Shown: positions 20,322-30,662 of the stretch, piece after piece
How positions within the stretch are numbered: position 1 is the stretch's first letter
Layout of the letters: every line of letters begins with the position of its first letter
The notes under the pieces: generated by a model
Told to the model about the DNA's origin: nothing
Database searches by the model: none
What the model saw: the letters and a program-made list of their open reading frames with translations, nothing else
Assembly (NCBI GenBank): GCA_018883075.1
Contig: VEQU01000001.1
Coordinates: 62,001-126,000, forward strand
DNA from: Mycobacterium sp.
GTDB taxonomy: Bacteria > Actinomycetota > Actinomycetes > Mycobacteriales > Mycobacteriaceae
Direction of reading: 5' to 3'
Length of the DNA: 64,000 bases
Translations under genes and position numbers: made by a program

Positions 20322-23300
20322 TGTGCGGCGCCCACGGCAGCCGGTTCGGACTCGGGTTCCGGCTCGGGGTGCGGCGCTACCCGCCGTTTGGGTGGTGCCG
20401 GCGGCTCCCATTTCGACGGCCACCAGTTGGCCTTGCCCACCAGCACGGCCATGGCTGGGACGGTGACGGTGCGGACGAGGAAGGTGTCCAGCAGGATTCC
20501 GGTGGCGATGATGAATCCGATCTGCACGAGCGTGGTGATACTGGAGAACTGCAGGCCGATCATAGAGGCCGCGAAGATGAGGCCCGCCGCGGTGATCACA
20601 CCGCCGGTCTGGCTCACGGTCCGGATTACCCCTGACCGGATCCCATGCGGCGATTCATCACGGATGCGTGAAATCAGTAGCAAATTGTAGTCCGCGCCCA
20701 CGGCGACCAGGATGATGAATGTGAGCCCGGGAACACTCCAGTGCAACTCCTGGCCCAAGCCGTACTGGAACAGCAGGACTCCCATGCCGAGCGCGGAGAG
20801 ATACGAAAAGATCACTGACACAATGAGATACAGCGGTGCCACCAGTGCGCGCAACAGTACGATGAGAATGCTCAGCACCACCAGAATGGTGGTCGTCACG
20901 ATGAGGCGAAAGTCCTGGTAGTAGTAGTCACGGGTGTCCCGCAGTGTCACAGTCAGGCCGGTCATCGAGACTGACGCATTGGCCAGCGTGGTGTTGGGCT
21001 GCGCACCACGTGCCGTTGCGAGGATGGCGTTGACCTGATCCATCGCCTCGGGACTGAACGGGTTGAGTTTCGTCTGCACCAGATAGCGTGCGGTACGGCC
21101 GTCCGGTGAGATAAAGATCGACGCGGCCTTTTTGAATTCCTCACCGGTGAGGATCTGAGCCGGAATGTAGAAGCCGGCCATCGACGGTGTGGTGGCGTCA
21201 TTGCGCATCGCCAGCAGGAACGATGAGGCCTGATCGAGACCGGCGCCCAGCTTTTTGGTCTGGTCGACTAGAAGTTGCACGCCGTCGGCTACTTTCCGGC
21301 TGGCTTCGGCCAGGGTGTTCACACCTTGTTCCAGCTGGGACAGCTGTGCCTGCACGGCCGAGGGGTCGTTGAGACCGGCCGACTGCAGCGTCTGATTCAC
21401 CGAGTTCAGAGCGGCGTTGAGGTTGCCGGTCGTTGCGCCCAGGGTCTGGTCGGCCTGCACTGCCTGCAACTGCCGGCCCAATTCGGCGATCCGGTCCAGC
21501 GTCCCGTTGTCGCGGGCGATGGCGGCCGCTCGCAACTGGTCGCGGGTGCTGACGCAGGCCGGGTCGGCATCGCACACCGGGCTGACGTTGAGCGCGTTGA
21601 GGACCGGGTCGATGTTCTGGCTGAAGGCCTTGATCGCGTCCGCGACGTTCAGGCCGATGCTGTCGCCAAGGCCGTGCATTGCGTTGAGCAACTTGTTGGC
21701 CTCGTCGAACTCCTGCAGCGTCCTGTCGCCACCGAATTGGTTCTGCATGAGCGTCAGTGCCTGCACCAGACCTGCCACGGTGCCCAGGGTCTGTCCCAGT
21801 TGACCCCGAATGGCTCCGAGCACATCGGCCACCTGGTCGGCGCCGTACACCAGCAGGTTGAGGTTGTTGTTCTGTCCGCTGATCAGGTCGGCCGCCGCGT
21901 TGAGCGGTTTGCCGATCTCGCCGGCCTGGAAGGACAGGCGGGCCTGTTCAAGCGATTCACCGGTCGGGCGGGTGATACCCCTGACCAGATCGATATCGGG
22001 CAGCTGGCTGATCCGGTAGGCCATCTGTTCCATGTCGGCCAGCGCCTTGGGTGTACGCAGATCCTGCGGGGAGCTGATCAGGATGTACTGCGGCAGGCTC
22101 GCGTTGATGGGGAAGTGCCTGCCGATCGCGTCATAGCCCTGGATGCTCTCGCTGGCGGCCGGGAGCGCCTTGCGGTCGTCATAGTTGTATGTGGCCAGCA
22201 AGGCGCTGCCGGCCAGGATCGCCAGGATCACCAGGCTCATCACCAGGTTGACCACAGGGTTGCGGACGATCCGGATTCCCGACCGCCTCCAGAACCGCCC
22301 CGTGAGGTCCCGCCTCGGCTTCGCCCAGCCCCTGCGGCCGGCGAGCACCAGCAACGCGGGCAGGAAGGTCAGCGCACCGATACAGCCGACGGCGATTGCC
22401 GCCGCGAGGGCCACGCCCACGGTGTAGAACACCGTCAGCTTCGTGAACACCATCCCGATGAAGGTCACCGCGACTGTCGCCGCGGATGCGGTGATCACCT
22501 TGCCGACGGAGTCCAGCGCGTTGCGCACCGCGGTGTCCGAGTCGTCTCCGGCGCGCAGGTAGTCGTGATATCGGCTGATCAGGAACACCGCGTAATCGGT
22601 GCCGGCGCCGGCGAGCATGGCCGTCATCAGCACGATCGTCTGATTCGAGACGCTGAGGCCGAGCGTGCCGAGGCCGGCCACCACGCCCTGCGCGGCCACC
22701 AGTGACACCCCGATGGTGATCAGGGGCAGCAGCATGGTGAGGGCATTGCGGTAGACCATCAGCAGGATGCTGAGCAGCGCGACCACGGTCGCCACCTCGA
22801 TGGTGATCCGGTCGCGGTCACCGATGTCCTGGATGTCGTTGAAGGTGCCCGCCGGGCCGGTCGTGTACGCCTGTAACGACGTGCCGGCGACGGTGTCCTT
22901 CACCGTCTGCATGGCCCGCTTGGTCGCGGCGATCGCTTTCGGGGTGGCGATCTCGCCGACGATGTTGACCGGCAGCAGCCAGGCCTTGTTGTCCTTGCTG
23001 ACCAGGATCTCGCGCAGCGGGGGTGTGGTGACGAAGTCCTGCAGTGCCGCGACGTCGTCGGTTTCGGCCCGCAATCTGCCGACCAGGGTCCGGTAGACCT
23101 CCTCGTCGGCCGGCGTTAAGCCATTCTCGTTGGTGAGGACGACCAGCAGGATGTTGTCGGAACTGGCCTCCTGGTAGGCCTCGCTCATCTGCTTCTGGCT
23201 CACCACCGATGGCGCGTTGGCGGGCAGGATGGAGGCGGGCGCTTTCTGGGCGAGCACCCCCAGCGATGGGAAGGACATGGTGAGTACTGCGGCGAGCACG

Positions 23301-23416
23301 ATCCAGGCCGCGATCACCAGCAGGGGGAACCGTACGACGACGGAACCGACGCGCCCGAAGATCCCTGTGCCTCCGGCGGCGGTGTCCATCTCCGCTGGGA
23401 GGCGGTGTCGAGCCAC
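20318..23416 (-). CDS. MmpL-family lipid transporter (RND superfamily)
   Basis: RND-type inner-membrane transporter (1,032 residues) that flips or exports a large lipid, probably the product of this locus. It shows the MmpL plan: one N-terminal helix (about 28-46), a large periplasmic domain, a bundle of helices, a second periplasmic region rich in coiled coil (about 450-800), then the last helices. The proton-relay Asp-Tyr pairs of the family are present as GAGTDYAVF near residue 275 and GADYNLLL near residue 908. GTG 23416 fits a TAGGAT -10 box six bases upstream, suggesting a leaderless message. The gene is divergent from ileS and leads the mmpL-gt-gap operon. MmpL12-like proteins occupy this position in LOS-type loci. 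Confidence 0.93.
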   Translation of the reverse strand: MARHRLPAEMDTAAGGTGIFGRVGSVVVRFPLLVIAAWIVLAAVLTMSFPSLGVLAQKAPASILPANAPSVVSQKQMSEAYQEASSDNILLVVLTNENGLTPADEEVYRTLVGRLRAETDDVAALQDFVTTPPLREILVSKDNKAWLLPVNIVGEIATPKAIAATKRAMQTVKDTVAGTSLQAYTTGPAGTFNDIQDIGDRDRITIEVATVVALLSILLMVYRNALTMLLPLITIGVSLVAAQGVVAGLGTLGLSVSNQTIVLMTAMLAGAGTDYAVFLISRYHDYLRAGDDSDTAVRNALDSVGKVITASAATVAVTFIGMVFTKLTVFYTVGVALAAAIAVGCIGALTFLPALLVLAGRRGWAKPRRDLTGRFWRRSGIRIVRNPVVNLVMSLVILAILAGSALLATYNYDDRKALPAASESIQGYDAIGRHFPINASLPQYILISSPQDLRTPKALADMEQMAYRISQLPDIDLVRGITRPTGESLEQARLSFQAGEIGKPLNAAADLISGQNNNLNLLVYGADQVADVLGAIRGQLGQTLGTVAGLVQALTLMQNQFGGDRTLQEFDEANKLLNAMHGLGDSIGLNVADAIKAFSQNIDPVLNALNVSPVCDADPACVSTRDQLRAAAIARDNGTLDRIAELGRQLQAVQADQTLGATTGNLNAALNSVNQTLQSAGLNDPSAVQAQLSQLEQGVNTLAEASRKVADGVQLLVDQTKKLGAGLDQASSFLLAMRNDATTPSMAGFYIPAQILTGEEFKKAASIFISPDGRTARYLVQTKLNPFSPEAMDQVNAILATARGAQPNTTLANASVSMTGLTVTLRDTRDYYYQDFRLIVTTTILVVLSILIVLLRALVAPLYLIVSVIFSYLSALGMGVLLFQYGLGQELHWSVPGLTFIILVAVGADYNLLLISRIRDESPHGIRSGVIRTVSQTGGVITAAGLIFAASMIGLQFSSITTLVQIGFIIATGILLDTFLVRTVTVPAMAVLVGKANWWPSKWEPPAPPKRRVAPHPEPEPESEPAAVGAAQ

Positions 23417-23422
23417 CCATCC

Positions 23423-23428
23423 ATCCTA
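23423..23428 (-). promoter_or_regulatory. -10 box of the mmpL-gt-gap operon
   Basis: On the minus strand TAGGAT ends six bases before the mmpL GTG, matching the TANNNT spacing for a leaderless transcript. An ATG at 23420 is out of frame. Confidence 0.45.
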
Positions 23429-23500
23429 CTGACCTGCGACGAGCAGCCCGGGAAGCTGAGAGGGCGCGATCACCGGTCGCGTCGCGGAGGCCGCTAGAAT

Positions 23501-23716
23501 GCCCATCCAACGGCGTCGATCCGGCCATCACCGGGGAGCCTTCGGAAGAACGGCCCGCCGTCGGGCGGTGCGGCCCAGTAGACCCGAACGGGACGGCCCG
23601 TCACAGCCTGATCCATGAGCGACGCGCGCGTGCGCGCGTAAGCGGGGTGGTACCGCGGCGCTCGCGCATCGCGCGACGTCGTCCCCGTGCCCGAACGGCA
23701 CAGGAGAGAGGCCACC
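23501..23716 (+). promoter_or_regulatory. T-box riboswitch leader of ileS
   Basis: The 5' leader of ileS carries the hallmark T-box sequence GGGGTGGTACCGCGG (23644-23658), whose TGGT bulge pairs with the CCA end of uncharged tRNA. Upstream, CCGG-CCATCA-CCGG (23521-23534) forms a short stem whose loop shows the isoleucine codon ATC (23527-23529), as in the ultrashort Stem I of actinobacterial ileS T-boxes. Known members of this type act on translation by masking or exposing the ribosome site. Here the ribosome site AGGAGAGAGG (23702-23711) directly follows a small GTGCC/GGCAC hairpin (23687-23701). A TAGAAT -10-like box at 23495-23500 would start the transcript near 23506, so the 5' boundary is approximate. 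Uncharged tRNA-Ile should turn ileS on. Confidence 0.88.
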
Positions 23717-26700
23717 GTGACCCCCACCGGCGACCCCGGACGACTCAGGGGCTACCCCCGCACGGCCACCGGTTCTCCGGACTTCCCCGCGCTCGAGCTA
23801 GAGATCCTGGATTACTGGGCCTCCGACGACACCTTCCGGGCCAGTGTGCAGCGGCGCGACGGGGCGCAGGAGTACGTCTTCTACGACGGACCGCCGTTCG
23901 CTAACGGCTTACCGCACTACGGCCACCTGCTGACCGGGTACGTCAAGGACATCATCCCGCGCTACCGGACCATGCGCGGCTACAAGGTGGAGCGCCGGTT
24001 CGGCTGGGACACCCATGGCCTGCCGGCCGAACTCGAGGTCCAGCGCCAGCTCGACATCACCGACAAGGCCCAGATCGAGCAGATGGGTATCGGGACATTC
24101 AACGACGCCTGCCGCGACTCGGTACTGCGCTACACCAGCGAATGGCGCGCCTACGTCACCCGGCAGGCCCGATGGGTCGACTTCGACAACGACTACAAGA
24201 CCCTGGACCTGCCGTTCATGGAGTCGGTGATTTGGGTCTTCAAACAGTTGTGGGACAAGGGCCTGGCTTACGAGGGCGTGCGGGTTCTGCCGTACTGCTG
24301 GAACGACGAGACACCGCTGTCCAGTCACGAACTGCGGATGGACGACGACGTCTACCAGAGCCGTCAGGACCCCGCGGTCACCGTCGGGCTGCCGATCGTG
24401 GCACCCGGCTCCGATCTCGACGGCGCCCACCTGCTGATCTGGACGACGACGCCGTGGACACTGCCGTCCAACCAGGCCGTGGCGGTCAACCCCGACGTCG
24501 AGTACGTCGTCGTGGCACACCAGGGCCGGCGGTTCGTGATCGCTCGCGCGCGGCTGGCGGCCTACGCCCGAGAACTCGGCGACGACCCGCAGATTCTGGG
24601 CAGCTACTCCGGCGAGCAGCTGCTGGGACTGAGCTACCTCCCGCCCTTCCCGTACTTCGCCGACTCGCCGAACTCCTTCCAGGTGCTGCGCGGCGATTTC
24701 GTGACCACCGATGACGGCACCGGCATTGTGCACATGGCACCCGCATACGGCGAGGACGACAAGGCCACCACCGATATCGTCGGCATCGCGCCGGTCACCC
24801 CGGTGGACGCCAGGGGCCGCTTCGATGCAAGCGTGCCGGACTACCACGGTCAGCAGGTCTTCGACGCCAACGCCTCGATCATCCGGGACCTGAAGAACGG
24901 CACCGGATCGGCTGCGGTCAACGCCCCGGTGCTGTTGCGTCACGAGACCTACGACCACCCGTACCCGCACTGCTGGCGGTGCCGCAACCCGCTGATCTAC
25001 CGGGCCGTGTCGTCGTGGTTCGTGCGCGTGACCGAGTTCCGCGACCGGATGGTCGAACTCAACCAGGAGATCACCTGGTATCCGGAGCACGTCAAGGACG
25101 GGCAATTCGGCAAGTGGCTGTCGAACGCCCGGGACTGGTCGATCTCGCGAAACCGGTACTGGGGAACGCCCATTCCGGTCTGGATGTCCGACGACCCGGA
25201 GTATCCGAGGATCGACGTCTACGGCAGCCTCGACGAGCTCGAGCGCGACTTCGGGGTGCGTCCCGACAATCTGCACCGGCCCTATATCGACGAATTGACC
25301 CGGCCCAATCCGGACGATCCCACCGGAAAGTCCACGATGCGCCGCATCGAGGACGTCTTCGACGTGTGGTTCGACTCGGGGTCGATGCCGTACGGCCAGG
25401 TGCACTACCCGTTTGAGAACGAGCAGTGGTTCCGGACGCACTTCCCGGGTGACTTCATCGTCGAGTACATCGGTCAGACCCGTGGCTGGTTCTACACGCT
25501 GCACGTACTGGCGACCGCGCTGTTCGATCGCCCGGCGTTCAAAACCTGCGTCGCACACGGCATCGTGCTCGGCAACGACGGAGCCAAGATGAGCAAGTCG
25601 CTGCGCAACTATCCCGATGTCAACGAAGTGTTCGACCGTGACGGCTCCGATGCCATGCGCTGGTTCCTGATGGCCTCGCCGATACTTCGCGGCGGTAACC
25701 TCATCGTGACCGAACAAGGTATCCGCGAAGGCGTTCGCCAGGTGCTGCTGCCGCTGTGGAACGCCTACAGCTTCCTGGCCCTCTACGCCCCCGGTGTCGG
25801 GACGTGGCGCACCGACTCGGCTCACGTACTGGACCGCTACATCCTGGCCAAGCTGGAGGCTTTGCGCGACGACCTCACCGCCGCCATGGATGTCTGCGAC
25901 ATCTCCGGGGCCTGCGAGCAACTGCGGCAATTCACCGAGGCCCTGACGAATTGGTACGTGCGGCGCTCACGGTCCCGCTTCTGGGAGGAGGACCGCGACG
26001 CGATCGACACCCTGCACACGGTCCTGGAGGTCACCACCCGGCTGGCCGCGCCGCTGTTGCCGATGGCGTGCGAGGTCATCTGGCGCGGTCTCACCGCGCA
26101 ACGTTCGGTTCATCTGACGGACTGGCCGCAGGCCGGGCTGATGGCGGAAGATCCGGCGCTCGTGGCTGCCATGGATCAGGTCCGAGAGGTCTGTTCGGCG
26201 GGGTCGTCGTTGCGTAAGGCCAAGAAGCTCCGGGTCCGGCTGCCGCTGCCCAAAGTCACGGTGGCAGTGGAGGATCCCCAGCAGCTCGAGCCGTTCGTCA
26301 ACCTGATCGCCGACGAGCTCAACGTCAAGTCCGTCGAGTTCACCGACGATATCGCCGCCCACGGCCGATTCGAGCTGACGGTCAACGCCAGGGCGGCCGG
26401 GCCGCGGTTGGGGAAATCGGTCCAGGACGCCATCATGGCGGTCAAGGCGGGCCGTGGCGTGCTCAACGACGACGGCACGCTGACCGCGGGGGAGGTGGTG
26501 CTCCACGCCGGGGAGTACGAATCCAAACTCGTCGCCGCTGACCCGGGCTGCACCGCCGCACTGCCTGGCGGCGCCGGCCTGGTGGTCCTCGACGACACCG
26601 TCACACCGGAACTGGAGGCCGAAGGCTGGGCCAAGGACCGGATCCGCGAACTGCAGGACCTGCGCAAGTCCTCAGGCCTTGATGTCAGCGACCGGATCAC

Positions 26701-26857
26701 GGTGGTCATGGCCGTGCCAGGGGAGCGATCGGCATGGGCCCACACCCATCGCGAGCTCATCGCACGCGAGATCCTGGCGACCGGCTTCGAGTTCGGCGAA
26801 CCCGCCGACGGCGTCGAGATCGGTGACGGTGTGCGGGTGGCGATCAGCAGGGCGTGA
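23717..26857 (+). CDS. ileS: Isoleucyl-tRNA synthetase
   Basis: Class I synthetase charging tRNA-Ile (1,046 residues). The HIGH signature appears as LPHYGH near residues 65-70 after PPFANG; KMSKS is [13 protein letters not shown] near residue 623. The CP1 editing domain lies at about 190-400, and the anticodon-binding and C-terminal domains fill the rest. It is longer than the enterobacterial type and of the eukaryote-like kind common in actinobacteria, a type associated with low mupirocin sensitivity. GTG 23717 is set by the strong AGGAGAGAGG ribosome site; a frame open from 23687 is excluded because it would run through the T-box expression platform. Controlled by the upstream T-box. Confidence 0.97.
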   Translation: MTPTGDPGRLRGYPRTATGSPDFPALELEILDYWASDDTFRASVQRRDGAQEYVFYDGPPFANGLPHYGHLLTGYVKDIIPRYRTMRGYKVERRFGWDTHGLPAELEVQRQLDITDKAQIEQMGIGTFNDACRDSVLRYTSEWRAYVTRQARWVDFDNDYKTLDLPFMESVIWVFKQLWDKGLAYEGVRVLPYCWNDETPLSSHELRMDDDVYQSRQDPAVTVGLPIVAPGSDLDGAHLLIWTTTPWTLPSNQAVAVNPDVEYVVVAHQGRRFVIARARLAAYARELGDDPQILGSYSGEQLLGLSYLPPFPYFADSPNSFQVLRGDFVTTDDGTGIVHMAPAYGEDDKATTDIVGIAPVTPVDARGRFDASVPDYHGQQVFDANASIIRDLKNGTGSAAVNAPVLLRHETYDHPYPHCWRCRNPLIYRAVSSWFVRVTEFRDRMVELNQEITWYPEHVKDGQFGKWLSNARDWSISRNRYWGTPIPVWMSDDPEYPRIDVYGSLDELERDFGVRPDNLHRPYIDELTRPNPDDPTGKSTMRRIEDVFDVWFDSGSMPYGQVHYPFENEQWFRTHFPGDFIVEYIGQTRGWFYTLHVLATALFDRPAFKTCVAHGIVLGNDGAKMSKSLRNYPDVNEVFDRDGSDAMRWFLMASPILRGGNLIVTEQGIREGVRQVLLPLWNAYSFLALYAPGVGTWRTDSAHVLDRYILAKLEALRDDLTAAMDVCDISGACEQLRQFTEALTNWYVRRSRSRFWEEDRDAIDTLHTVLEVTTRLAAPLLPMACEVIWRGLTAQRSVHLTDWPQAGLMAEDPALVAAMDQVREVCSAGSSLRKAKKLRVRLPLPKVTVAVEDPQQLEPFVNLIADELNVKSVEFTDDIAAHGRFELTVNARAAGPRLGKSVQDAIMAVKAGRGVLNDDGTLTAGEVVLHAGEYESKLVAADPGCTAALPGGAGLVVLDDTVTPELEAEGWAKDRIRELQDLRKSSGLDVSDRITVVMAVPGERSAWAHTHRELIAREILATGFEFGEPADGVEIGDGVRVAISRA

Positions 26858-26867
26858 CAATGGTCCC

Positions 26868-26894
26868 GTGACCCGCTGGGTACTGATCTCGTGA
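26868..26894 (+). CDS. Eight-codon leader ORF before dinX, made by local duplication
   Basis: GTG 26868 opens a mini-frame MTRWVLIS whose TGA (26892-26894) overlaps the dinX GTG (26891) as GTGA. The first six residues equal those of DinX because GTGACCCGCTGGGT occurs twice, at 26868-26881 and 26891-26904 (17 of 18 bases identical to 26885/26908). A GACAAT -10-like box at 26856-26861 ends six bases before the first GTG, so a leaderless message could start on it. Translation of the mini-ORF might feed ribosomes into dinX, or it may be a neutral duplication. Confidence 0.4.
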   Translation: MTRWVLIS

Positions 26895-28270
26895 CCCGCT
26901 GGGTGCTGCATTTCGACATGGACGCGTTCTTCGCGTCCGTCGAGCAGCTGACCCGCCCGACGCTTCGCGGCCGGCCTGTCCTGGTCGGCGGCGTCGGCGG
27001 GCGCGGTGTGGTAGCCGGCGCGAGCTATGAGGCCAGAGTCTTCGGCGCCCGCTCCGCGATGCCGGTGCATCAGGCCCGGCGCCTGATCGGCGCGGGCGCG
27101 GTGGTGCTGCCGCCGCGCGGCGCGGTCTACTCGTTGGCCAGCCGGCGGGTTCTGGCGACGGTGCGGGCCGTCGTCCCGGTGCTCGAACAACTGTCCTTCG
27201 ACGAGGCGTTCGGCGAACCCGCCGAACTCGTCGGTGCGAGCGCCGACGACGTCGAACGTTTCTGTGCCGCGTTGCGCGTGCGGATCCGGGAGCAGACCGG
27301 ATTGGTGGCGTCGGTGGGGGCCGGTTCAGGAAAGCAGATCGCCAAGATCGCATCCGACCTCGCCAAGCCCGATGGGCTACGAGTGGTTCGGCGTGACGAG
27401 GAAGCTCAATTGCTGGCCGGGTTGCCGGTGCGGCGACTGTGGGGGATCGGCCCAGTGGCCGAGGATCGTCTGCACCGGCTCGGTATCGAGACGATCGGGC
27501 AACTGGCGGCTCTGACCGACGCCGAGGCGGCGAACATCCTCGGCACCGGAGTCGGACCCGGCCTGCATCGGCTGGCGCGCGGCATTGACGATCGCCCCGT
27601 CATGGAACGGGCCGAGGCCAAACAGATCAGCGCCGAATCCACCTTTGCCGTCGACCTCACCACGATCGAACAGCTGCGCGACGCCGCCGGCCCGATCGCC
27701 GAGCACGCCCACCGCAGACTCGACCGGGACGGCCGCGGAGCGCGCACGGTCACGGTGAAACTGAAGAAGTCCGATATGTCGACCCTGACGCGGTCGGCGA
27801 CGCTGCCCTACGCCACCGCCGACGCGGGCACGCTGACGGCAATGGCGCACCGGTTGCTGTTGGACCCGCGCGACATCGGCCCGGTCCGGCTGCTCGGCGT
27901 GGGATTCTCCGGTCTGTCGGATGTGCGCCAGGAGTCGCTGTTCCCCGAGCTTGACCAACAGCAGCAAGTGGAGATGTCCGATGCGCCGCCTGCGGTCCCG
28001 CTGCCGTCGTCGTCGGACGGCATCGCCGGATGGCGTGTCGGTGACGACGTCGCCCACCCGGACCTCGGTCACGGCTGGGTCCAGGGGGCCGGGCACGGTG
28101 TCGTCAGCGTGCGCTTCGAGACCCGGGCGAGCGGCCCCGGCGTGATGCGCACCTTCGACATCGGCACCCCCGACCTGACCGCCGCCGATCCGGTGGAGAG
28201 CCTGGACTGGGGCGACTACCTCGATGAGCTGGCCGACTCAGCCCCACTCGGCGACGACGTCGGCGACTGA
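26891..28270 (+). CDS. dinX: Y-family DNA polymerase IV (DinB1/DinX)
   Basis: Translesion DNA polymerase of 459 residues. The N-terminal metal motif [13 protein letters not shown] is at residues 7-19, and the second acidic motif SFDEAF is near residue 104. Little-finger domain follows at about 230-345, then a beta-clamp-binding motif QESLF near residues 346-350. The last 90 residues form an extra domain ([17 protein letters not shown]...) also seen in mycobacterial DinX, which gives lengths near 460. GTG 26891 is preferred; the identical GTG context 23 bases earlier is out of frame. The 3' end overlaps convergent ansA by 33 bases. Confidence 0.94.
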   Translation: MTRWVLHFDMDAFFASVEQLTRPTLRGRPVLVGGVGGRGVVAGASYEARVFGARSAMPVHQARRLIGAGAVVLPPRGAVYSLASRRVLATVRAVVPVLEQLSFDEAFGEPAELVGASADDVERFCAALRVRIREQTGLVASVGAGSGKQIAKIASDLAKPDGLRVVRRDEEAQLLAGLPVRRLWGIGPVAEDRLHRLGIETIGQLAALTDAEAANILGTGVGPGLHRLARGIDDRPVMERAEAKQISAESTFAVDLTTIEQLRDAAGPIAEHAHRRLDRDGRGARTVTVKLKKSDMSTLTRSATLPYATADAGTLTAMAHRLLLDPRDIGPVRLLGVGFSGLSDVRQESLFPELDQQQQVEMSDAPPAVPLPSSSDGIAGWRVGDDVAHPDLGHGWVQGAGHGVVSVRFETRASGPGVMRTFDIGTPDLTAADPVESLDWGDYLDELADSAPLGDDVGD

Positions 28271-29158
28271 GATCCCCGCCCCGACGGCCGCCATCACCAG
28301 AACCCTCGCCTGGCTGGAGCGCAACCGGGGCACCGGGAGCGCGCCGGCGGCGAGGAGATCATGCCCGGGGCCGTAGCCGCCGCCGGCCCGGCCGCCGGGC
28401 ACGCGGGTGGTGATCGCGATCGCGACCCCGCGGGCGACGGCACGGCCGACTGCGTCGATGACGGCGCGCCCGGCGTTACCGGAGCCCATCGCCTCCACCA
28501 CCACCCCGCGGGCGCCAGCCGCGACGAAGGCGTCGATCGCCGTTCCATCGGCTCCGGGGTAGGCGGAGGCGATGTCCACCCGGGGCGGGACCGGCACCGC
28601 GCCCAGATGCGGCCGTTGTTTGACGACGGTCATGGTGAAAACCCCCGAGGTCACCGCACCCAAGGGCGCCGCGCCGCCGAAGACGCCCGGCCCCCCGATC
28701 TTCGTGGTGCCCAGCGGGGAGAACACCCGGCCCCCGAAGCTGACCAGAGCACCGACGTCCCGGCACAGCGGACTGGCCGCCACGGCGAGCGCGTCACGCA
28801 GGTTGGCCGGCCCATCGGCGTCGGGTGCGTCCGCGGGCCGGGCGGCACCGGTGAGCACCACCGGCGCAAGGCCGCCGTAGGTCAGGTCGAGCCACAGTGC
28901 GGTCTCCTCGAGCGAGTCGGTGCCGTGGGTGACGACGATCCCATCGGCGCCGCCCGCGGCGGCCGAGTCGACCGCAGCCCCGATCGTGAGCCAGTCGGCG
29001 GGAGTGAGTTGTGAGCTGTCCACCGACATCAGGTCGATCACGTCCACGTCCAGACCGGTGACCAGATCGCTGCCGCTGCGGGTGGGACGTAACACCCCGT
29101 CGGCACCTGCGCTGGTCGCGATGGTGCCACCGGTGGTGACCACGACGAGGCGGGACAT
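28238..29158 (-). CDS. ansA: L-asparaginase
   Basis: Hydrolyses asparagine to aspartate and ammonia. The 306-residue protein has both signature motifs of the bacterial type I/II family: TTGGTIA near residues 8-14 with the nucleophilic threonine, and [13 protein letters not shown] near residue 76 with the Thr-Asp pair. No signal peptide is evident, so it is probably cytoplasmic unless exported by another route. ATG 29158 is used. It is convergent with dinX (33-base overlap) and divergent from lspA. In M. tuberculosis AnsA supplies nitrogen and ammonia for acid resistance. Confidence 0.94.
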   Translation of the reverse strand: MSRLVVVTTGGTIATSAGADGVLRPTRSGSDLVTGLDVDVIDLMSVDSSQLTPADWLTIGAAVDSAAAGGADGIVVTHGTDSLEETALWLDLTYGGLAPVVLTGAARPADAPDADGPANLRDALAVAASPLCRDVGALVSFGGRVFSPLGTTKIGGPGVFGGAAPLGAVTSGVFTMTVVKQRPHLGAVPVPPRVDIASAYPGADGTAIDAFVAAGARGVVVEAMGSGNAGRAVIDAVGRAVARGVAIAITTRVPGGRAGGGYGPGHDLLAAGALPVPRLRSSQARVLVMAAVGAGISVADVVAEWG

Positions 29159-29211
29159 GCCGCCATCATGGCAGGCGCGGCGGGTCGAGGCCGTTAGGGA
29201 ATGATGGTGCC

Positions 29212-29736
29212 GTGACCGACCAGACCGCGCCGCCGCGCCGGCGGCTGCGGCTGTTGCTGTCGGTGGCGGCGGTCATCCTCGCACTCGACGTTGTCACCAA
29301 GGTGCTCGCGGTCAAACTGCTGAAACCCGGCCAACCGGTGTCGATCATCGGCGACACCGTCACCTGGACGCTGGTACGCAACTCCGGTGCCGCCTTCTCC
29401 ATGGCCACCGGCTACACCTGGGTCCTGACCCTGGTGGCAAGCGCTGTCGTGATCGGCATCGTGTGGATGGGCCGTCGGCTGGTCTCGCCCTGGTGGGCGG
29501 TGGGGCTGGGCATGATCCTCGGCGGCGCGCTGGGGAATCTGGTCGACCGTTTCTTCCGTTCACCGGGACCGCTTCGCGGTCACGTCGTGGACTTCCTCTC
29601 CATCGGTTGGTGGCCGGTGTTCAACGTGGCCGACCCGGCGGTCGTCGGCGGTGCCATCCTGCTGGTTGTCCTGTCGCTCTTCGGTTACGACTTCGACACC
29701 CCCGGCCGTCGGGCGCCCGACGCCGAGACCGCCTGA
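29212..29736 (+). CDS. lspA: Lipoprotein signal peptidase (signal peptidase II)
   Basis: Membrane aspartyl protease that cleaves prolipoprotein signal peptides after lipid modification. The 174-residue protein has four hydrophobic helices and both catalytic-aspartate motifs: GNLVDRF near residues 105-111 and FNVADPAV near residues 137-144, plus NSGAAFS. GTG 29212 follows AATGAT (29200-29205), a weak -10-like sequence six bases upstream. Its stop overlaps the next ATG (TGATG), starting a chain lspA-rluD-rarD-SecD-like in which each pair overlaps. Confidence 0.95.
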   Translation: MTDQTAPPRRRLRLLLSVAAVILALDVVTKVLAVKLLKPGQPVSIIGDTVTWTLVRNSGAAFSMATGYTWVLTLVASAVVIGIVWMGRRLVSPWWAVGLGMILGGALGNLVDRFFRSPGPLRGHVVDFLSIGWWPVFNVADPAVVGGAILLVVLSLFGYDFDTPGRRAPDAETA

Positions 29737-30662
29737 TGGCGCAACGATCCATGCCGGTCCCGGAAGGGCTGGCGGGGATGCGGGTCGACGCCGGATTGGC
29801 CCGCCTACTGGGCCTGTCGCGTACCGCAGCCGCCGCTGCCGCGGAGGCGGGCGGCGTGCAACTCGACGGTGTGACCGTCGGCAAGTCCGCGAAACTCCCC
29901 GCCGGGGCCCTGCTGACCGTGCAACTGCCCGACGAGCGTCCGGCGCCGGAGAACACACCGGTCGAGATAGAGGGCATGACGATCCTGTACTCCGACGCCG
30001 ATATCGTCGCGGTGGACAAGCCGCCTGGAGTCGCCGCCCATGCGGGTGTCGGCTGGCAGGGCCCGACCGTGCTCGGCGGTCTGGCGGCGGCCGGGTTCCG
30101 TATCAGTACCTCCGGTGTGCACGAACGGCAGGGCATCGTGCAGAGGCTGGATGTCGGCACGTCCGGCGTGATGGTGGTTGCACTGTCTGAGCATGCCTAC
30201 ACGGTGCTCAAGCGCGCCTTCAAACAGCGCACCGTGGAAAAGCGGTATCACGCTGTGGTGCAGGGACATCCGGACCCGTCGAGCGGAACCATCGACGCTC
30301 CCATCGGGCGCCACCGCGGCGGCGAATGGAAGTTCGCCGTCACCCAGAACGGCCGGCACAGCGTCACCCACTACGACACGCTGGAGATGTTCCGCGCCGC
30401 AAGTCTGCTCGACGTCCACCTGGAAACCGGTCGCACACACCAGATCCGGGTGCACTTCGCCGCGCTGCACCATCCTTGCGCAGGTGACAGCACCTACGGT
30501 GCCGACCCGGTGCTCGCCCGCAGGCTCGGCCTGGAACGACAGTGGCTGCATGCCCGGTCGCTGGCCTTCGCACACCCCGCCGACGGGCGGCGAATGGAGA
30601 TCGCCAGCCCCTACCCGGCCGATCTGCAGCACGCCCTCGACGTGTTGCGCCAAGACTCGTGA
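29736..30662 (+). CDS. RluA/RluD-family ribosomal RNA pseudouridine synthase
   Basis: Probable 23S rRNA uridine isomerase (308 residues). An N-terminal S4 RNA-binding domain (about 15-75) precedes the catalytic domain, whose usual HRLD motif reads QRLDVGTSG: the catalytic Asp is residue 139 and Gln 136 replaces the common histidine. The C-terminal half has [12 protein letters not shown] and [12 protein letters not shown], which are typical. The start at ATG 29736 overlaps the lspA stop. Aspartate is the essential catalyst, so activity is expected. Gene order lspA-pseudouridine synthase is widespread in bacteria. Confidence 0.92.
   Translation: MAQRSMPVPEGLAGMRVDAGLARLLGLSRTAAAAAAEAGGVQLDGVTVGKSAKLPAGALLTVQLPDERPAPENTPVEIEGMTILYSDADIVAVDKPPGVAAHAGVGWQGPTVLGGLAAAGFRISTSGVHERQGIVQRLDVGTSGVMVVALSEHAYTVLKRAFKQRTVEKRYHAVVQGHPDPSSGTIDAPIGRHRGGEWKFAVTQNGRHSVTHYDTLEMFRAASLLDVHLETGRTHQIRVHFAALHHPCAGDSTYGADPVLARRLGLERQWLHARSLAFAHPADGRRMEIASPYPADLQHALDVLRQDS

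Noticed and set aside
21275-22705. 476-codon open frame antisense to mmpL
   Set aside because: His/Arg/Gln-rich shadow frame without known domain inside a clear MmpL gene.
23610-23640. Purine-pyrimidine alternating CGCGCGCGTGCGCGCG tract before ileS as a Z-DNA or recombination element
   Set aside because: It lies inside the T-box leader and is more simply one of its RNA stems.
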